Shown here piece after piece: positions 18,258 through 27,559 of a stretch of 60,314 nucleotides of DNA. Position numbers and translations under genes: made by a program. The notes beneath the pieces are model-generated. The model saw nothing but the letters and a program-made list of their open reading frames with translations. It searched no databases and was not told the origin of the DNA. The stretch comes from Deltaproteobacteria bacterium (GTDB taxonomy: Bacteria > SAR324 > XYD2-FULL-50-16), in the NCBI GenBank assembly GCA_018657625.1, contig JABHWU010000003.1, forward strand, positions 1-60,314, in the 5' to 3' direction. The first letter of the stretch is position 1, and each line of letters opens with the position of its first letter.

Positions 18258-20114
18258 TTATTGAAGACACTGGCCAATTGAACCTTCTAAGCAGACACTT
18301 CCGTTGGTCCAGGTTGCGCCAGTTAATCTGGTATCCTTAAGATCCGAGTTTGTCAACTTTGCTCCTGTTAATTCCGCACTGGAAAGATCAGCCCCAGAAA
18401 AATTGGCATTTCTTAAATCTGCATTTACTAAAAAAGTACCAATTAAATTTGTTTTTTTAAAATTAGCGCCAAAAAGAACTGAGCCTTTTAAATTAAACCA
18501 TTGTAATTTAGCATTACTAAAATTAGCATATTGCAATTTACAATTTTGACAACCTTTGTTCTTTAGTACATCAGATATAGAATCCGTTAAGCATGTACCT
18601 TTAGAACCAGTATTACAACTTTCACCAGTAGACCAAATGGACCCGGTCAGATCAGAGTCTTCAAAATCGGTACCCGTTAATACAGCGCCGACAAAGCTAA
18701 CATTATTGAGACTGGCGTTTTTAAAACTGGCACCGGTTAAATCTGATTTATCAAAAAAAACCTTATTGAGGTTGCTGCCATCAAAAATAGCTTTAGTTAA
18801 TACAGATTGTCTAAAGTCTGCCTGTTCCAAATTGGCTTCGGCAACATTTAAATTGGATAATTGCTTCCCTTGCAATGGAGCAAAAGGGAGACTGCATTTC
18901 ACACATTGTTTTTTGAAAATTACCTGTTTCACAAGGTCTGTGACGCAAAAACCGATTGAACCATTTAAACATCTCAAGCCGTTGATCCAAAAAGCATTTG
19001 TAAAATTAGCATCTGAAAACTTTACATTCTCAAAAACGGTCTTATTTAAATTACTGTCGGAAAAATCTGAATCAGATAAATTGGTATCTTTAAAAAGAGC
19101 TTTGGACAAATTTGATTTTTGAAAAGAGGTATGTTTTAATTTTGATTGAATAAAACTGGCCCCAACTAAATTTGCAGAAATAAATGTTGAATTATCTAAT
19201 ATTGATTTTTGGAACTGAGCTTCAACCAGTTTACTATTTTGAAATTTAGTTCTGGAAAGATCAGCATTATTAAAATCAGATTGATTTAAATTGCTGCCTG
19301 AAAGATCTGAATTTTGTAGAATGGCTTCTTTAAAACTGGAAGCTTCAAAATTTCCATCCCGAAGATTTGTTGATAAAATGGTTGCTTTTGAAAAATCAGA
19401 TTTAGGTAAATCTACCAGAACCAAGGTACAATTTTTACATACTCTATTTTTCAATAAATTATCCACCTGAGGAGTATAGCACATCCCAATTGACCTATTA
19501 TTACATGTTTCACCTGTTATCCAGATTGCGCCTGACAAATTAGTTTGTTTAAAATCAACACCAACAATATTAGCGCCAGTCAGATTGGCGCCGACCAGAT
19601 TAGCATAAGATAAATCAGCACCGGATAAATTAGCATTAGAAAAAGAGACTTTACTTAAATCAGCCCCAGTTAAATTAGCATCCGTCAGAAATGCGCCACC
19701 TAAAAAAGAATTCTTAAGGATACTGAATTGCAGTTTACAGTCCGGACATATTTTAGTTCCGATGGTTTTTTCCAGGCTTTCAAAAATACATTTACCAAAT
19801 GATCCCTGTTTACATATTTCTCCGTTAACCCAGGTCGCTTCTTCCAGATAAGCTTGTTTATAACTTGCGCCGGTTAGATTAACATCCGTCAGGTTTGCCT
19901 TAACAAAATTGGCCTTATCCAAATTCGATTTTGATAAATCCGCACCAGTTAAATCTGTATTTTGAAAATTAGCTTTTTGCAAGTCACACGCCTGGCATTT
20001 TCTGGTTTTTAATACGCTATCATAATCGTTTTGATTAAAAGCAAATAGCAGAATTGGCTGGAGTAGAGGCACTAACAATATCAAAAAAAATAGTAATCGC
20101 AGACATGTTTTCAT
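18258..20114 (-). CDS. Exported modular pentapeptide-repeat protein with CxxC boundaries
   Basis: This 618-residue protein has a signal peptide (MKTCLRLLFF... to about residue 27, no lipobox). The rest is A(D/N)LxxA-type pentapeptide repeats, which form a right-handed beta-helix. The solenoid is cut into five modules. Each opens with a C-x-x-C-x-L motif (near 38, 121, 224, 402 and 520). Each closes with a W-x-(N/T)-G-x-x-C-x-x-x-S-x-G-x-C motif, the last at the C-terminus. Cysteines therefore recur in fours, suited to disulfides or metal binding in the periplasm. Length between boundaries varies from about 80 to 180 residues. The function is unknown. Confidence 0.85.
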   Translation of the reverse strand: MKTCLRLLFFLILLVPLLQPILLFAFNQNDYDSVLKTRKCQACDLQKANFQNTDLTGADLSKSNLDKANFVKANLTDVNLTGASYKQAYLEEATWVNGEICKQGSFGKCIFESLEKTIGTKICPDCKLQFSILKNSFLGGAFLTDANLTGADLSKVSFSNANLSGADLSYANLVGANLTGANIVGVDFKQTNLSGAIWITGETCNNRSIGMCYTPQVDNLLKNRVCKNCTLVLVDLPKSDFSKATILSTNLRDGNFEASSFKEAILQNSDLSGSNLNQSDFNNADLSRTKFQNSKLVEAQFQKSILDNSTFISANLVGASFIQSKLKHTSFQKSNLSKALFKDTNLSDSDFSDSNLNKTVFENVKFSDANFTNAFWINGLRCLNGSIGFCVTDLVKQVIFKKQCVKCSLPFAPLQGKQLSNLNVAEANLEQADFRQSVLTKAIFDGSNLNKVFFDKSDLTGASFKNASLNNVSFVGAVLTGTDFEDSDLTGSIWSTGESCNTGSKGTCLTDSISDVLKNKGCQNCKLQYANFSNAKLQWFNLKGSVLFGANFKKTNLIGTFLVNADLRNANFSGADLSSAELTGAKLTNSDLKDTRLTGATWTNGSVCLEGSIGQCLQ

Positions 20115-20159
20115 AATCAGGTGATATCAATAATAAATACATTACGGATCAAACAGAAA

Positions 20160-20195
20160 ACTCCTATATCAAATTTTTTAACCTGATATAGGAGT
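20160..20195 (-). terminator. Terminator after the lipoprotein trio
   Basis: ACTCCTATATCA (20160-20171) and TGATATAGGAGT (20184-20195) form a perfect 12-bp stem with a T/A-rich loop. On the minus strand it begins 7 nt beyond the stop of the gene at 20202 and is followed by TTTTC. It should separate the lipoprotein operon from the pentapeptide gene. Confidence 0.8.
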
Positions 20196-20201
20196 ATTTT
20201 A

Positions 20202-21386
20202 TTAACGTTTCACACGCTTAATTCCAAATTTAAACCGCTCTTCACCATCCGAAGCATCTCGTCCCTGTTCATAGTAGTTTAAGGCTTGTGGATATTCGCC
20301 CATAGACTCATAAGACAATGCCAGATTATAAACATTATCCAAATCCAATGGTTTCGATAAAGACTCTAAATAGCCGATAGCTTTATCATAAGCGTTCCCT
20401 TTCATTAAACTAATACCGATGGGGTCACCACCATCTGCGATTTCAATTTTTTCCTCAACATGGTACTTGCTAATTTTTCGGGTAAACTGTTTTGCCACCT
20501 CAGAAGCAAGCGTTTGTTTCAAATCCAGTGCTAATAGGGGAACGTTTGAATTTTGTTTTAAATGATAACCTTTGGCGATAAACTCATCAGAATCCATCAT
20601 TACTAAAGCAGTTTTTCTGGCTTCCTCTGTAAGCACATCCAAAATACTCTCATCAACGTCATATTTTGCCAAAATTACTTTTTTAATTTCTCTAGCCAAA
20701 ATGGAAACATCCTCATCGCCACCCCACTTTTTAATATTGTAAAAGCGTAATGTTTGAGTGGGAATTATTTTCTTACCATTACTTTTTCGGACTAAGTCAA
20801 AACGAACTTCAACCGCACCGATGCGTTCAACATAAGGAACCGGGATTTTAAAGCCCTTTCCTGATCGTTCAGCAGCTTTAACTGCAATAGCTTTCAAGCC
20901 CGCTATGATCAGTCGCTTTTCCAAAGGCATTCCATTATTGGTAATCAGCAATATAAAGAACTTTTTGTCATTATCCTCTTTGGCATGCTCATAATACTTG
21001 ATACGGGCGTTGATGACCCCGACTTTGGCCATATTAGGAATAACACCTGAGAAACCAGTCTCTTCTCCTGTAGAATTAATAATTTTGTACTGACCACCTT
21101 TAGATATCTCAGAAATGACATAAGCTCTCACCATTTCAGATAAACTTTTATTAGATTTAAAAGTGCGAATAGTATTTTTTGACTTTACCTTTCCAACTCC
21201 CTCCGGAAGTGGAATGATTTCACCGATAACATCTTCAAAATTCCCAATAGCAATAGACTCAACTTCAGCAATTTGTAATTGAGATGGTTTTGTAACATTG
21301 AAAGTCACAATATCTTTGGCGCATGATATCACTGAAATCAGGATTACTACCAGCAACCCCATGTTTTTTAAATAATTATGTTTCAT
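20202..21386 (-). CDS. Lipoprotein with TPR-like tail, paralogue A
   Basis: The start is placed at MKHNYLKNMG because it gives a clean lipoprotein signal with lipobox VISC. An in-frame ATG at 21434 would add 16 residues ahead of it. After Cys the N-terminal domain carries SIAIGNFED, similar to the first strand of CsgG/TolB-like outer-membrane lipoproteins. The last 90 residues contain EIADGGDP, then a TPR-like unit with YNLALSYESMGEYPQALNYYEQG. Two upstream genes share this design. The spacing to the next gene is tight. The family was not recognised, and a role in an envelope complex is only inferred. Confidence 0.8.
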   Translation of the reverse strand: MKHNYLKNMGLLVVILISVISCAKDIVTFNVTKPSQLQIAEVESIAIGNFEDVIGEIIPLPEGVGKVKSKNTIRTFKSNKSLSEMVRAYVISEISKGGQYKIINSTGEETGFSGVIPNMAKVGVINARIKYYEHAKEDNDKKFFILLITNNGMPLEKRLIIAGLKAIAVKAAERSGKGFKIPVPYVERIGAVEVRFDLVRKSNGKKIIPTQTLRFYNIKKWGGDEDVSILAREIKKVILAKYDVDESILDVLTEEARKTALVMMDSDEFIAKGYHLKQNSNVPLLALDLKQTLASEVAKQFTRKISKYHVEEKIEIADGGDPIGISLMKGNAYDKAIGYLESLSKPLDLDNVYNLALSYESMGEYPQALNYYEQGRDASDGEERFKFGIKRVKR

Positions 21387-21438
21387 TGTATCAATCCGTT
21401 TTCGATTATATAATTGTTGATTAAAGAAGAACATAATA

Positions 21439-22590
21439 TTATTCGGACTTTTCCGATAATTGACGTTTTACTTGTGGATATTCCCGCAGTATTCGCTCAA
21501 TTCTTCCAATTCCCTGGGCAAAAATCAGCGCTTCTTTATCTCTCTCCCAGGCATCATTGTAAAAAGTACCCGCTAAACCATATTCTCCAATAGCTTCAAA
21601 TGACAATCCTAAATTATACAAATCGTTAGGGTTCTTTTCCCTGGCAGTAACAGATTGGAGTCGTTCTATTCCCATTTCATAGGCACCAGCTTCTATCAAC
21701 ATTTTAGCCTGGGGATCACCACCTTCAGCTATTTGATAACTAACGACCTTCTCTGTAACGGCAACTCTTCTAACAAAATTCGTCGCAATCGATGTCGCTA
21801 AATCCGATACTAATTGTTCAAAAGATGGATAGACGGCGTCGGAATTTTCAATTTTTCCTTTGTTGGCACCCATTCCATCTCTTAACGATTGGGTTGCAGA
21901 GGTAAAAGAACCTAAAAGCCCCGCCGGTTTTCCACCGGTACGGTGGGAAAATGTACGAGTGTCCAAATTAATGGCAATAACTTCAGTAGGTACCAGACGG
22001 GTCATTTTCATTTCAAGCGTCATATTTCCACGCATGCTTTTATATGGCCACCAAACCACTTTATCCACTGTAACACTAAGGCTGTTTGGTCCTCCACCCT
22101 GAACATATTCCATCTCAGCTTTGGCGACATCAGAACCATCCGTTTTTTGCATTTCCAGCCAAATTTTTCCATTGATGATTGCATCAACTTCTTTTGATTT
22201 ATATCCTTCTGCTGAAATCATTTCTTGGAGAGCCGCATCATTTTCCAACTTTGCAAACTCATCAGTATAAATCAAAGAAAAATAAGGTGTCGCACCTAAA
22301 ACATTAACTATTTTTGCCCTGACCTGATCACTGATGGCCTGTTTTTGCGCCTCTGTGAGTTTAATTTTTTTTATCACCCAATTGCCATTTCGTTCCAGCT
22401 GTACACTTTCTTCTATAAATGCAACCTCAAATTTCCCAATGGCAACTTTTTTTATACCTTCCGTATTAATTTCAGCTGGTATTTGCACTGAAATGTTTAC
22501 CTTAGGTGCACATCCAACGACCAATAATAGTAGCAGAAACACTAGCATACTATACAGAACCGTTAGTATTTTCTTATTTGAATAAACCAT
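21439..22590 (-). CDS. Lipoprotein with TPR-like tail, paralogue B
   Basis: The 383-residue lipoprotein has lipobox VVGC at about 24-27. The N-terminal domain contains KKVAIGKFEVAF, corresponding to the IAIGNFED strand of paralogue A. The C-terminal domain has YQIAEGGDP followed by LYNLGLSFEAIGEYGLAGTFY and a helix ending GIGRIERILREYPQ. Between them lies a region with a beta-rich segment (MRGNMTLEMKMTRL). It resembles CsgG-type pore or ring lipoproteins only loosely. It is co-oriented with and close to paralogues A and C, so one operon is likely. Confidence 0.8.
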   Translation of the reverse strand: MVYSNKKILTVLYSMLVFLLLLLVVGCAPKVNISVQIPAEINTEGIKKVAIGKFEVAFIEESVQLERNGNWVIKKIKLTEAQKQAISDQVRAKIVNVLGATPYFSLIYTDEFAKLENDAALQEMISAEGYKSKEVDAIINGKIWLEMQKTDGSDVAKAEMEYVQGGGPNSLSVTVDKVVWWPYKSMRGNMTLEMKMTRLVPTEVIAINLDTRTFSHRTGGKPAGLLGSFTSATQSLRDGMGANKGKIENSDAVYPSFEQLVSDLATSIATNFVRRVAVTEKVVSYQIAEGGDPQAKMLIEAGAYEMGIERLQSVTAREKNPNDLYNLGLSFEAIGEYGLAGTFYNDAWERDKEALIFAQGIGRIERILREYPQVKRQLSEKSE

Positions 22591-22647
22591 GAAATCCTCT
22601 TAAATATTATAATTGACGTTTAAATTTCAGAATCCAATGCGTATCCA

Positions 22648-23904
22648 TTAATTTAGCTGGTCTTGAATTTTTTTATATTCTCTAAGTCTACGTTCCATTC
22701 TACCAACACCTTGAGCATAAATCATTTTAGAGGAGTCCATATTCAAGGCAGAAAAATAGTACTTTTTAGCATCTCGATAGTCGTCTGCTGATTCAGCACC
22801 ACCCTCAAAAGTCAACCCATAATTATATTCATCTGCTGCTTCTCTGGATCGTATTTTTTCTAATATACCTCTGGCTTTCTTCCATTTTTGTTTTTTTATC
22901 AGCGAAACTGCTGATTCATTTCCTGATTCATCAATGGTAATATAAGCTCTCACTCTATAAGGTGATATTGTCCGAATAAATGGTTTTAAAGATTCAATAA
23001 CTAATTGTTTTATGACTAACTTTCTTTCTTTAGCAGGAATACTGGAGGCTTTGGGCACGATATAGTTCACCCAGTTACCTCTGGCTGATCCGCGGTTGGT
23101 TTCAGATGCCAAAGCGTATCGTTTATAATGCAAAGGAGCGACAGGGCTTAACAATAACTGCAAAGCGTCTGCTAAAGACACATAACTCTCATGAACATTT
23201 TTAGCTGATTCAATAATTTGTCTACCAAAATTAGCAGAATCGGATCTGATAGTAATCATTTCCCGAGTTTTCCCAAGTTCGGTAATACTAAAACTCACCT
23301 GGGCAAAAATTGAAATATTTTTATATTTATAAATGCGAATCACTTCATCGACCGGAGCCCGTGATTCTTCAATGCCAGCGAGTGAGAATAAGGCACTTAC
23401 ACCAACCTCAGCAGCAGCTGTGGTAATATTACCAACTTTACACAGTAGTCCCCGTCTACTAACTGTAACCCCCTGTTTTGTAGCTTTAATACCGGTAGCA
23501 CCACCGACAAACCCGGCTATTCCACCTTTACATGTTGCTACTTCTGAATACTGGCCATCCTCGACCAGCTCACCACTGACAATTGACCCTTGAATCAGCG
23601 CAACAGTATCTTTCTCTTCATCGATTCCCTTAACAGGTCCAATGGCGACCTCAAATCGACCCAGATCATTTAGTCGTTTTTGCAAGGCTTCAATGACCTG
23701 ATTTTTTATCCCCAGTTTATCGTTTGTGTTTTGAATAAAAGCCGGATCAATAAAAACTTTTCGTATTTCTCTCTTTAAACTGAGTTTTGCGGGATGCTGA
23801 ATACTTAACTCAGTTTTCGGTATTGTTGATGCGCAACCGATTAGTAATCCAACACTTATCATCCACAATATTGAGTATTTTAAATGAACATATAGAACCT
23901 TCAT
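22648..23904 (-). CDS. Lipoprotein with TPR-like tail, paralogue C
   Basis: The 418-residue lipoprotein has lipobox LIGC at about 21-24. Like A and B it starts with a strand around IRKVFIDPAF and ends with a tetratricopeptide-like unit. That unit includes DEYNYGLTFEGGAESADDYRDA and GVGRMERRLREY, the latter nearly matching paralogue B. A glycine-rich segment (GGIAGFVGGATGIKATKQG) at about 125-145 is unique to this copy and could insert into a membrane. It is the first gene of the trio; a strong terminator upstream (24136-24168) separates it from the HEAT gene. Confidence 0.8.
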   Translation of the reverse strand: MKVLYVHLKYSILWMISVGLLIGCASTIPKTELSIQHPAKLSLKREIRKVFIDPAFIQNTNDKLGIKNQVIEALQKRLNDLGRFEVAIGPVKGIDEEKDTVALIQGSIVSGELVEDGQYSEVATCKGGIAGFVGGATGIKATKQGVTVSRRGLLCKVGNITTAAAEVGVSALFSLAGIEESRAPVDEVIRIYKYKNISIFAQVSFSITELGKTREMITIRSDSANFGRQIIESAKNVHESYVSLADALQLLLSPVAPLHYKRYALASETNRGSARGNWVNYIVPKASSIPAKERKLVIKQLVIESLKPFIRTISPYRVRAYITIDESGNESAVSLIKKQKWKKARGILEKIRSREAADEYNYGLTFEGGAESADDYRDAKKYYFSALNMDSSKMIYAQGVGRMERRLREYKKIQDQLN

Positions 23905-24135
23905 AAAAATTGCTCCGTAATCGTTAATATAAATTAATTAAGACTAAATACATAGTCCGTAGCAGATAGCTGATAATAGATCCTAAAAACAGCTATTGAT
24001 TGAATGCGACATAATACTATAATTTAAGTTAGAGTTAAACCCTTTTGATGAAATTATCGGTAAGTGTATTATTTATATGATATTATATAAATTTAATTGT
24101 TATTAAAGCTTAAGTTTCATTAGCCAAAAACAAAA

Positions 24136-24168
24136 AAAGCTCCGTTTTAAAGAATAAAACGGAGCTTT
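24136..24168 (-). terminator. Strong intrinsic terminator
   Basis: AAAGCTCCGTTTTA (24136-24149) and TAAAACGGAGCTTT (24155-24168) form a perfect 14-bp stem with a 5-nt loop. The stem is flanked by A/T runs. It lies 25 nt past the stop of the HEAT lipoprotein gene on the minus strand. It splits the five-lipoprotein block into a two-gene unit and a three-gene unit. Confidence 0.9.
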
Positions 24169-24193
24169 GGATAATATTATCAGCTACAAAATA

Positions 24194-25069
24194 TTAAAAT
24201 CCTCTGATTTTCCGTAAAGCTGTTGTCGCTTTATTTCTAACTCTATCAGCGTCATCTAATGTCATTTCTTCAAGCAGGGGCACAGCTCTCTGGTCCTGTA
24301 AATTGCCCAGCACCTCAATTAAGCGTTCTTTCATTTCTGTGTCACCTGAGCGTCCTTTCAGCATACTTAGAGCGCTAATGGAAGCGTTTACAGCACTGGA
24401 ACCCAGTTTAGTCAAACCTTCCACAATCATATCAGCAATTTCAATATTTCCGATATGCTCAAGCAATAAATTGGCTACTTTCGGGTTTTTGAATGCAATT
24501 AGAATATCAAAATTTGCCTTATTATCATAATAAGATTTCCCTGCCAGATTCTTAGCAATACTTTCAGCTACCGTTGGCCCCACTGCTAAAATCATCCGCT
24601 TATGGCGGTCCCGACCATTATCAGGTAAAGAAGAAAACTTGGCTACCAATTCATCTGTTGCTACCGGTCCGATTTTACGGATGGTTTTTGCCAGTTCTTC
24701 AAATGTTTCACCTCTAGCGTCAGGAATCAAAGATACCAACTTTTTAGAAGCAGGCTCATACCTTAATTTGCCAAGGTTTCTAATCGCGGCATCCTTAACA
24801 GGCGGCGGATCATCCAAAACATCGATCAGAGCTTCACCAGCTTGTTTTCCACCAATATTACCGATCAGATTAACGGCACCGATACGGACTTTGACATCAT
24901 CATCTTTTAATAGTTCTTTAGCCATCGCCAGAGCTTCAGCACGCTTTCCTTCACTATTCAATTTTCTGGCATTTTCCAGACTTGCGCCACAACCGGAAAG
25001 AATCAATAGTAATCCGGAAATGATCACTACTAGTTTGATAAAATTAACTTTATTCATGTGATTATCCAT
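24194..25069 (-). CDS. HEAT-repeat lipoprotein
   Basis: The 291-residue protein (or 287 from a second ATG at 25057, equally plausible) has a lipoprotein signal ending in LSGC. The mature part is an alpha-solenoid of HEAT repeats. Examples are VKVRIGAVNLIGNIGGKQA, PVKDAAIRNLGKLRYEPA and the closing DRVRNKATTALRKIRGF. HEAT lipoproteins usually act as scaffolds for protein-protein contacts at the outer or inner membrane. It is downstream of the FlgT-like gene by 63 nt and ends at a strong terminator, so these two form one unit. Confidence 0.85.
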   Translation of the reverse strand: MDNHMNKVNFIKLVVIISGLLLILSGCGASLENARKLNSEGKRAEALAMAKELLKDDDVKVRIGAVNLIGNIGGKQAGEALIDVLDDPPPVKDAAIRNLGKLRYEPASKKLVSLIPDARGETFEELAKTIRKIGPVATDELVAKFSSLPDNGRDRHKRMILAVGPTVAESIAKNLAGKSYYDNKANFDILIAFKNPKVANLLLEHIGNIEIADMIVEGLTKLGSSAVNASISALSMLKGRSGDTEMKERLIEVLGNLQDQRAVPLLEEMTLDDADRVRNKATTALRKIRGF

Positions 25070-25132
25070 TTTAAATTTAAAAAAACCACTTGTACATGAC
25101 TCAAGTTTTCATGCACAAGCTATCACCACCAA

Positions 25133-26512
25133 TTAGTTGTTTACCATTTCTTTTTCAAAAACAATATCTTTTAAATTTGGGGCTGTAATAGGCTCTTTAA
25201 AACCATAATTAAGTTCATCAAGAATATTCATCACTTTTTCACTCAAACTATCCGCTGAGCCTGAGTATCTGACGACAACAGAATTAATGGGTGGTTTAGC
25301 TCTGCCAAGGGTATTATCATAACTGATAAATCTAAAATCTTCCGTTTCAGCTCTGTTAACAGCATTTTTGATAACTCTGGGTTGCTTACCGGCAAAGCCT
25401 GTAAAAACCAATTCGTATTCAACCAATTTATTACCCTTTACATCAATGGTAGACATTTCCTTGAGCACCTGTGGGATAAATTTTTGTTGCATCTCTTCGT
25501 AAGCATCCTTAATCAATCCTGTTAACATTGCTGCCGGATCAGTATTAGAACCCGCTCTTCTGGCTGCCTGAACAATCTCATTCGCAAAAGCACCACCCGT
25601 ACTGGTTGAAATATTTTTTGCTGTCACTCCAAGATTCAAGGTCATTGTGCTTCCGGTTCTACTGAGAGCTAAAATATTTACTTCAACCACTACTTTAGCT
25701 AACTGTTTGATTAGTGTTAAACCGGTTGAGTAGAACTCCTCTGCATTTTGAATCTGGGCATCCAACTCAGCATCAGCAGCTTTACTTCCCGAAACCATCG
25801 CCAGAAATTGACCTTTGGAAATCTTTGAGTATTTTTTATAGTTTTTGGGATCTGATTTTAGAGAATTAATCGCATTTCTCTGGTCCATCGCGGTTAAACC
25901 TCTTTGATTTAAATCGGTTTGAATTTGATTCATCAAAGCATCTTCAATATCAGAGAAGCGATAACCAACAGACGATAAATCCAAATTCTTCTTACTGGTA
26001 ATTACAGTAATCAAACTACTGGCACTTTTGTCAATGAAACCCAAGTCCTTTTGAATTGCTACCAGAACTTTTTGACGATTGACTTTAAAGGAGGTTGAAA
26101 TCCCATAAAATGCGTCATTGAAAATTCTCATTTCTTTGTTAACTTCGCTTTTCGCAATATATTTATCAACATTTTTTGAAAAATAGGTTTCAATTTCCTG
26201 AAATCTTCTATTGTAAACTTCTGCGCTTAATAATTCACGTACCATTTCGTCTACTGCCATTTTACCGGCTCTTTCCAAAGCCTTCTGTCTAGCCATTCTG
26301 GTATCATTCTTTTTAATAAACGCCTTAGCTTTAACGTTAATCACTCTGATATCAGGTGAATCTTCTTTGAAAGAGGTCTTTCCTGTTACATCAGCCAGAG
26401 TTAAAAAATCTTCAACCGCAATAGGTTCCGGTTTGGGTTGTTCAGATGAACACGCTTGAAACAAAAACATGGCTGATATTAAAACAGAAATAAAAAGGAA
26501 TCGATTCTTCAT
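25133..26512 (-). CDS. FlgT/LPP20-like lipoprotein
   Basis: The 459-residue lipoprotein has a signal peptide with lipobox FQAC at about 18-21. Residues about 55-165 follow the pattern of the FlgT N-terminal domain: a strand (INVKAKAFI), an R-x-x-A-x-x-x-A helix (ARQKALERAGKMAVDEMV), a long helix with KNVDKYI, then the strand GISTSFKVNRQKVLVAI. FlgT forms the H-ring of sodium-driven flagellar motors in Vibrio, while related domains occur in LPP20 lipoproteins. Given the flagellar genes nearby, a motor or outer-membrane ring role is possible but unproven. The C-terminal half was not recognised. Confidence 0.6.
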   Translation of the reverse strand: MKNRFLFISVLISAMFLFQACSSEQPKPEPIAVEDFLTLADVTGKTSFKEDSPDIRVINVKAKAFIKKNDTRMARQKALERAGKMAVDEMVRELLSAEVYNRRFQEIETYFSKNVDKYIAKSEVNKEMRIFNDAFYGISTSFKVNRQKVLVAIQKDLGFIDKSASSLITVITSKKNLDLSSVGYRFSDIEDALMNQIQTDLNQRGLTAMDQRNAINSLKSDPKNYKKYSKISKGQFLAMVSGSKAADAELDAQIQNAEEFYSTGLTLIKQLAKVVVEVNILALSRTGSTMTLNLGVTAKNISTSTGGAFANEIVQAARRAGSNTDPAAMLTGLIKDAYEEMQQKFIPQVLKEMSTIDVKGNKLVEYELVFTGFAGKQPRVIKNAVNRAETEDFRFISYDNTLGRAKPPINSVVVRYSGSADSLSEKVMNILDELNYGFKEPITAPNLKDIVFEKEMVNN

Positions 26513-26971
26513 AAAAACCTCGTGTAATTACGGTTAATGGTGTTGGCTAAATTCGATGAAAAAAATTTAATACAAATAATATATTCAAAAACTATCAACA
26601 ATTTTTTTTTAATACAATATATTTTTACAAAAAGCTCTGTTAATTCTCAATTGGATGTTACTTTTAAAGGTCATCATTCGGCTAATTATGCTAAAAGAAA
26701 AGGCTGAATAAACAATAGTTTCTGTTGATAAAAGATCAATTTTTGTTTTTTTTGGACGATATAAAAAATCTGTTGATCATTCAATCAGAAGAAAAAACCG
26801 CTTTGGTACATAAAATATATGGTTTTTAATAATTATTGTGATTTACTGGATAATCCAGCTTTTATTCAAAATCAGATTGCATGTTTTTTTTAATGATGTT
26901 ATTGTGATAAATTAGTTTAAGCGACAAGATTCAGCTGAATTAATAAAACAAAACAAAAATAGACATCTTAA
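26513..26971. other. Divergent AT-rich promoter region
   Basis: About 460 nt of very AT-rich DNA lie between the FlgT-like gene and rimP, which are transcribed away from each other. Promoters for both must lie here. No tRNA, strong hairpin or recognisable operator was found. Confidence 0.4.
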
Positions 26972-27436
26972 ATGACTTTATCTGAAGCAACTCTCAACAG
27001 ATTGATTGAAACTCTGGATCCAATACTAACAGCATTGAATTATGAGTTGGTTGACATTAGAATTAGAAAGGAAAACGATCAGAATGTTCTGGATGTCAAA
27101 ATTGATAAAGTTGATGGAATTACAATTGATGACTGCGCCATAGCAAGTAGAAAAATTTCTTTAGTTTTGGATATTGAAGATATTATTAATTTTTCATACA
27201 CGTTGCAGGTCGGTTCTCCTGGGATTTTCAGGGAATTGAAAAAAGAAAAAGATTTTGTCAGAAATATGAATAACCGAATTAAAGTTCACCATTACACATC
27301 AAAAAAACAAAACAAAAAAACGATCGGTATTCTGACTGCATATGAAGACAATGCAATTATTATTAATACCGATCAGGGGAATATGACTCTGAACTTCGAT
27401 GATATCAAAAAAATTCAATTATTTCCTGATATTTAA
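26972..27436 (+). CDS. rimP: Ribosome maturation factor RimP
   Basis: The 154-residue length and two-domain layout fit RimP. The N-terminal alpha/beta domain has LNYELVDIRIRKENDQNVLDV-like strands and the D-D-C motif ITIDDCAIASRKIS. A YTLQVGSPGIFRELK segment replaces the common LEVSSPGLDRPL signature. The C-terminal SH3-like barrel follows. RimP binds the 30S head and assists its assembly. It opens the conserved rimP-nusA-infB-rbfA order and precedes nusA by 123 nt. Confidence 0.93.
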   Translation: MTLSEATLNRLIETLDPILTALNYELVDIRIRKENDQNVLDVKIDKVDGITIDDCAIASRKISLVLDIEDIINFSYTLQVGSPGIFRELKKEKDFVRNMNNRIKVHHYTSKKQNKKTIGILTAYEDNAIIINTDQGNMTLNFDDIKKIQLFPDI

Positions 27437-27559
27437 AGGCTTCTTTGGGTTATTTACTGCCAAAACATCAATAAATTAAGTTAACTTTTACTTACAATTA
27501 ATTACGCTCGATCGTGTTGAAAATATTTAAAATGCGATTGTTGTCATCTGGGGTATCAT

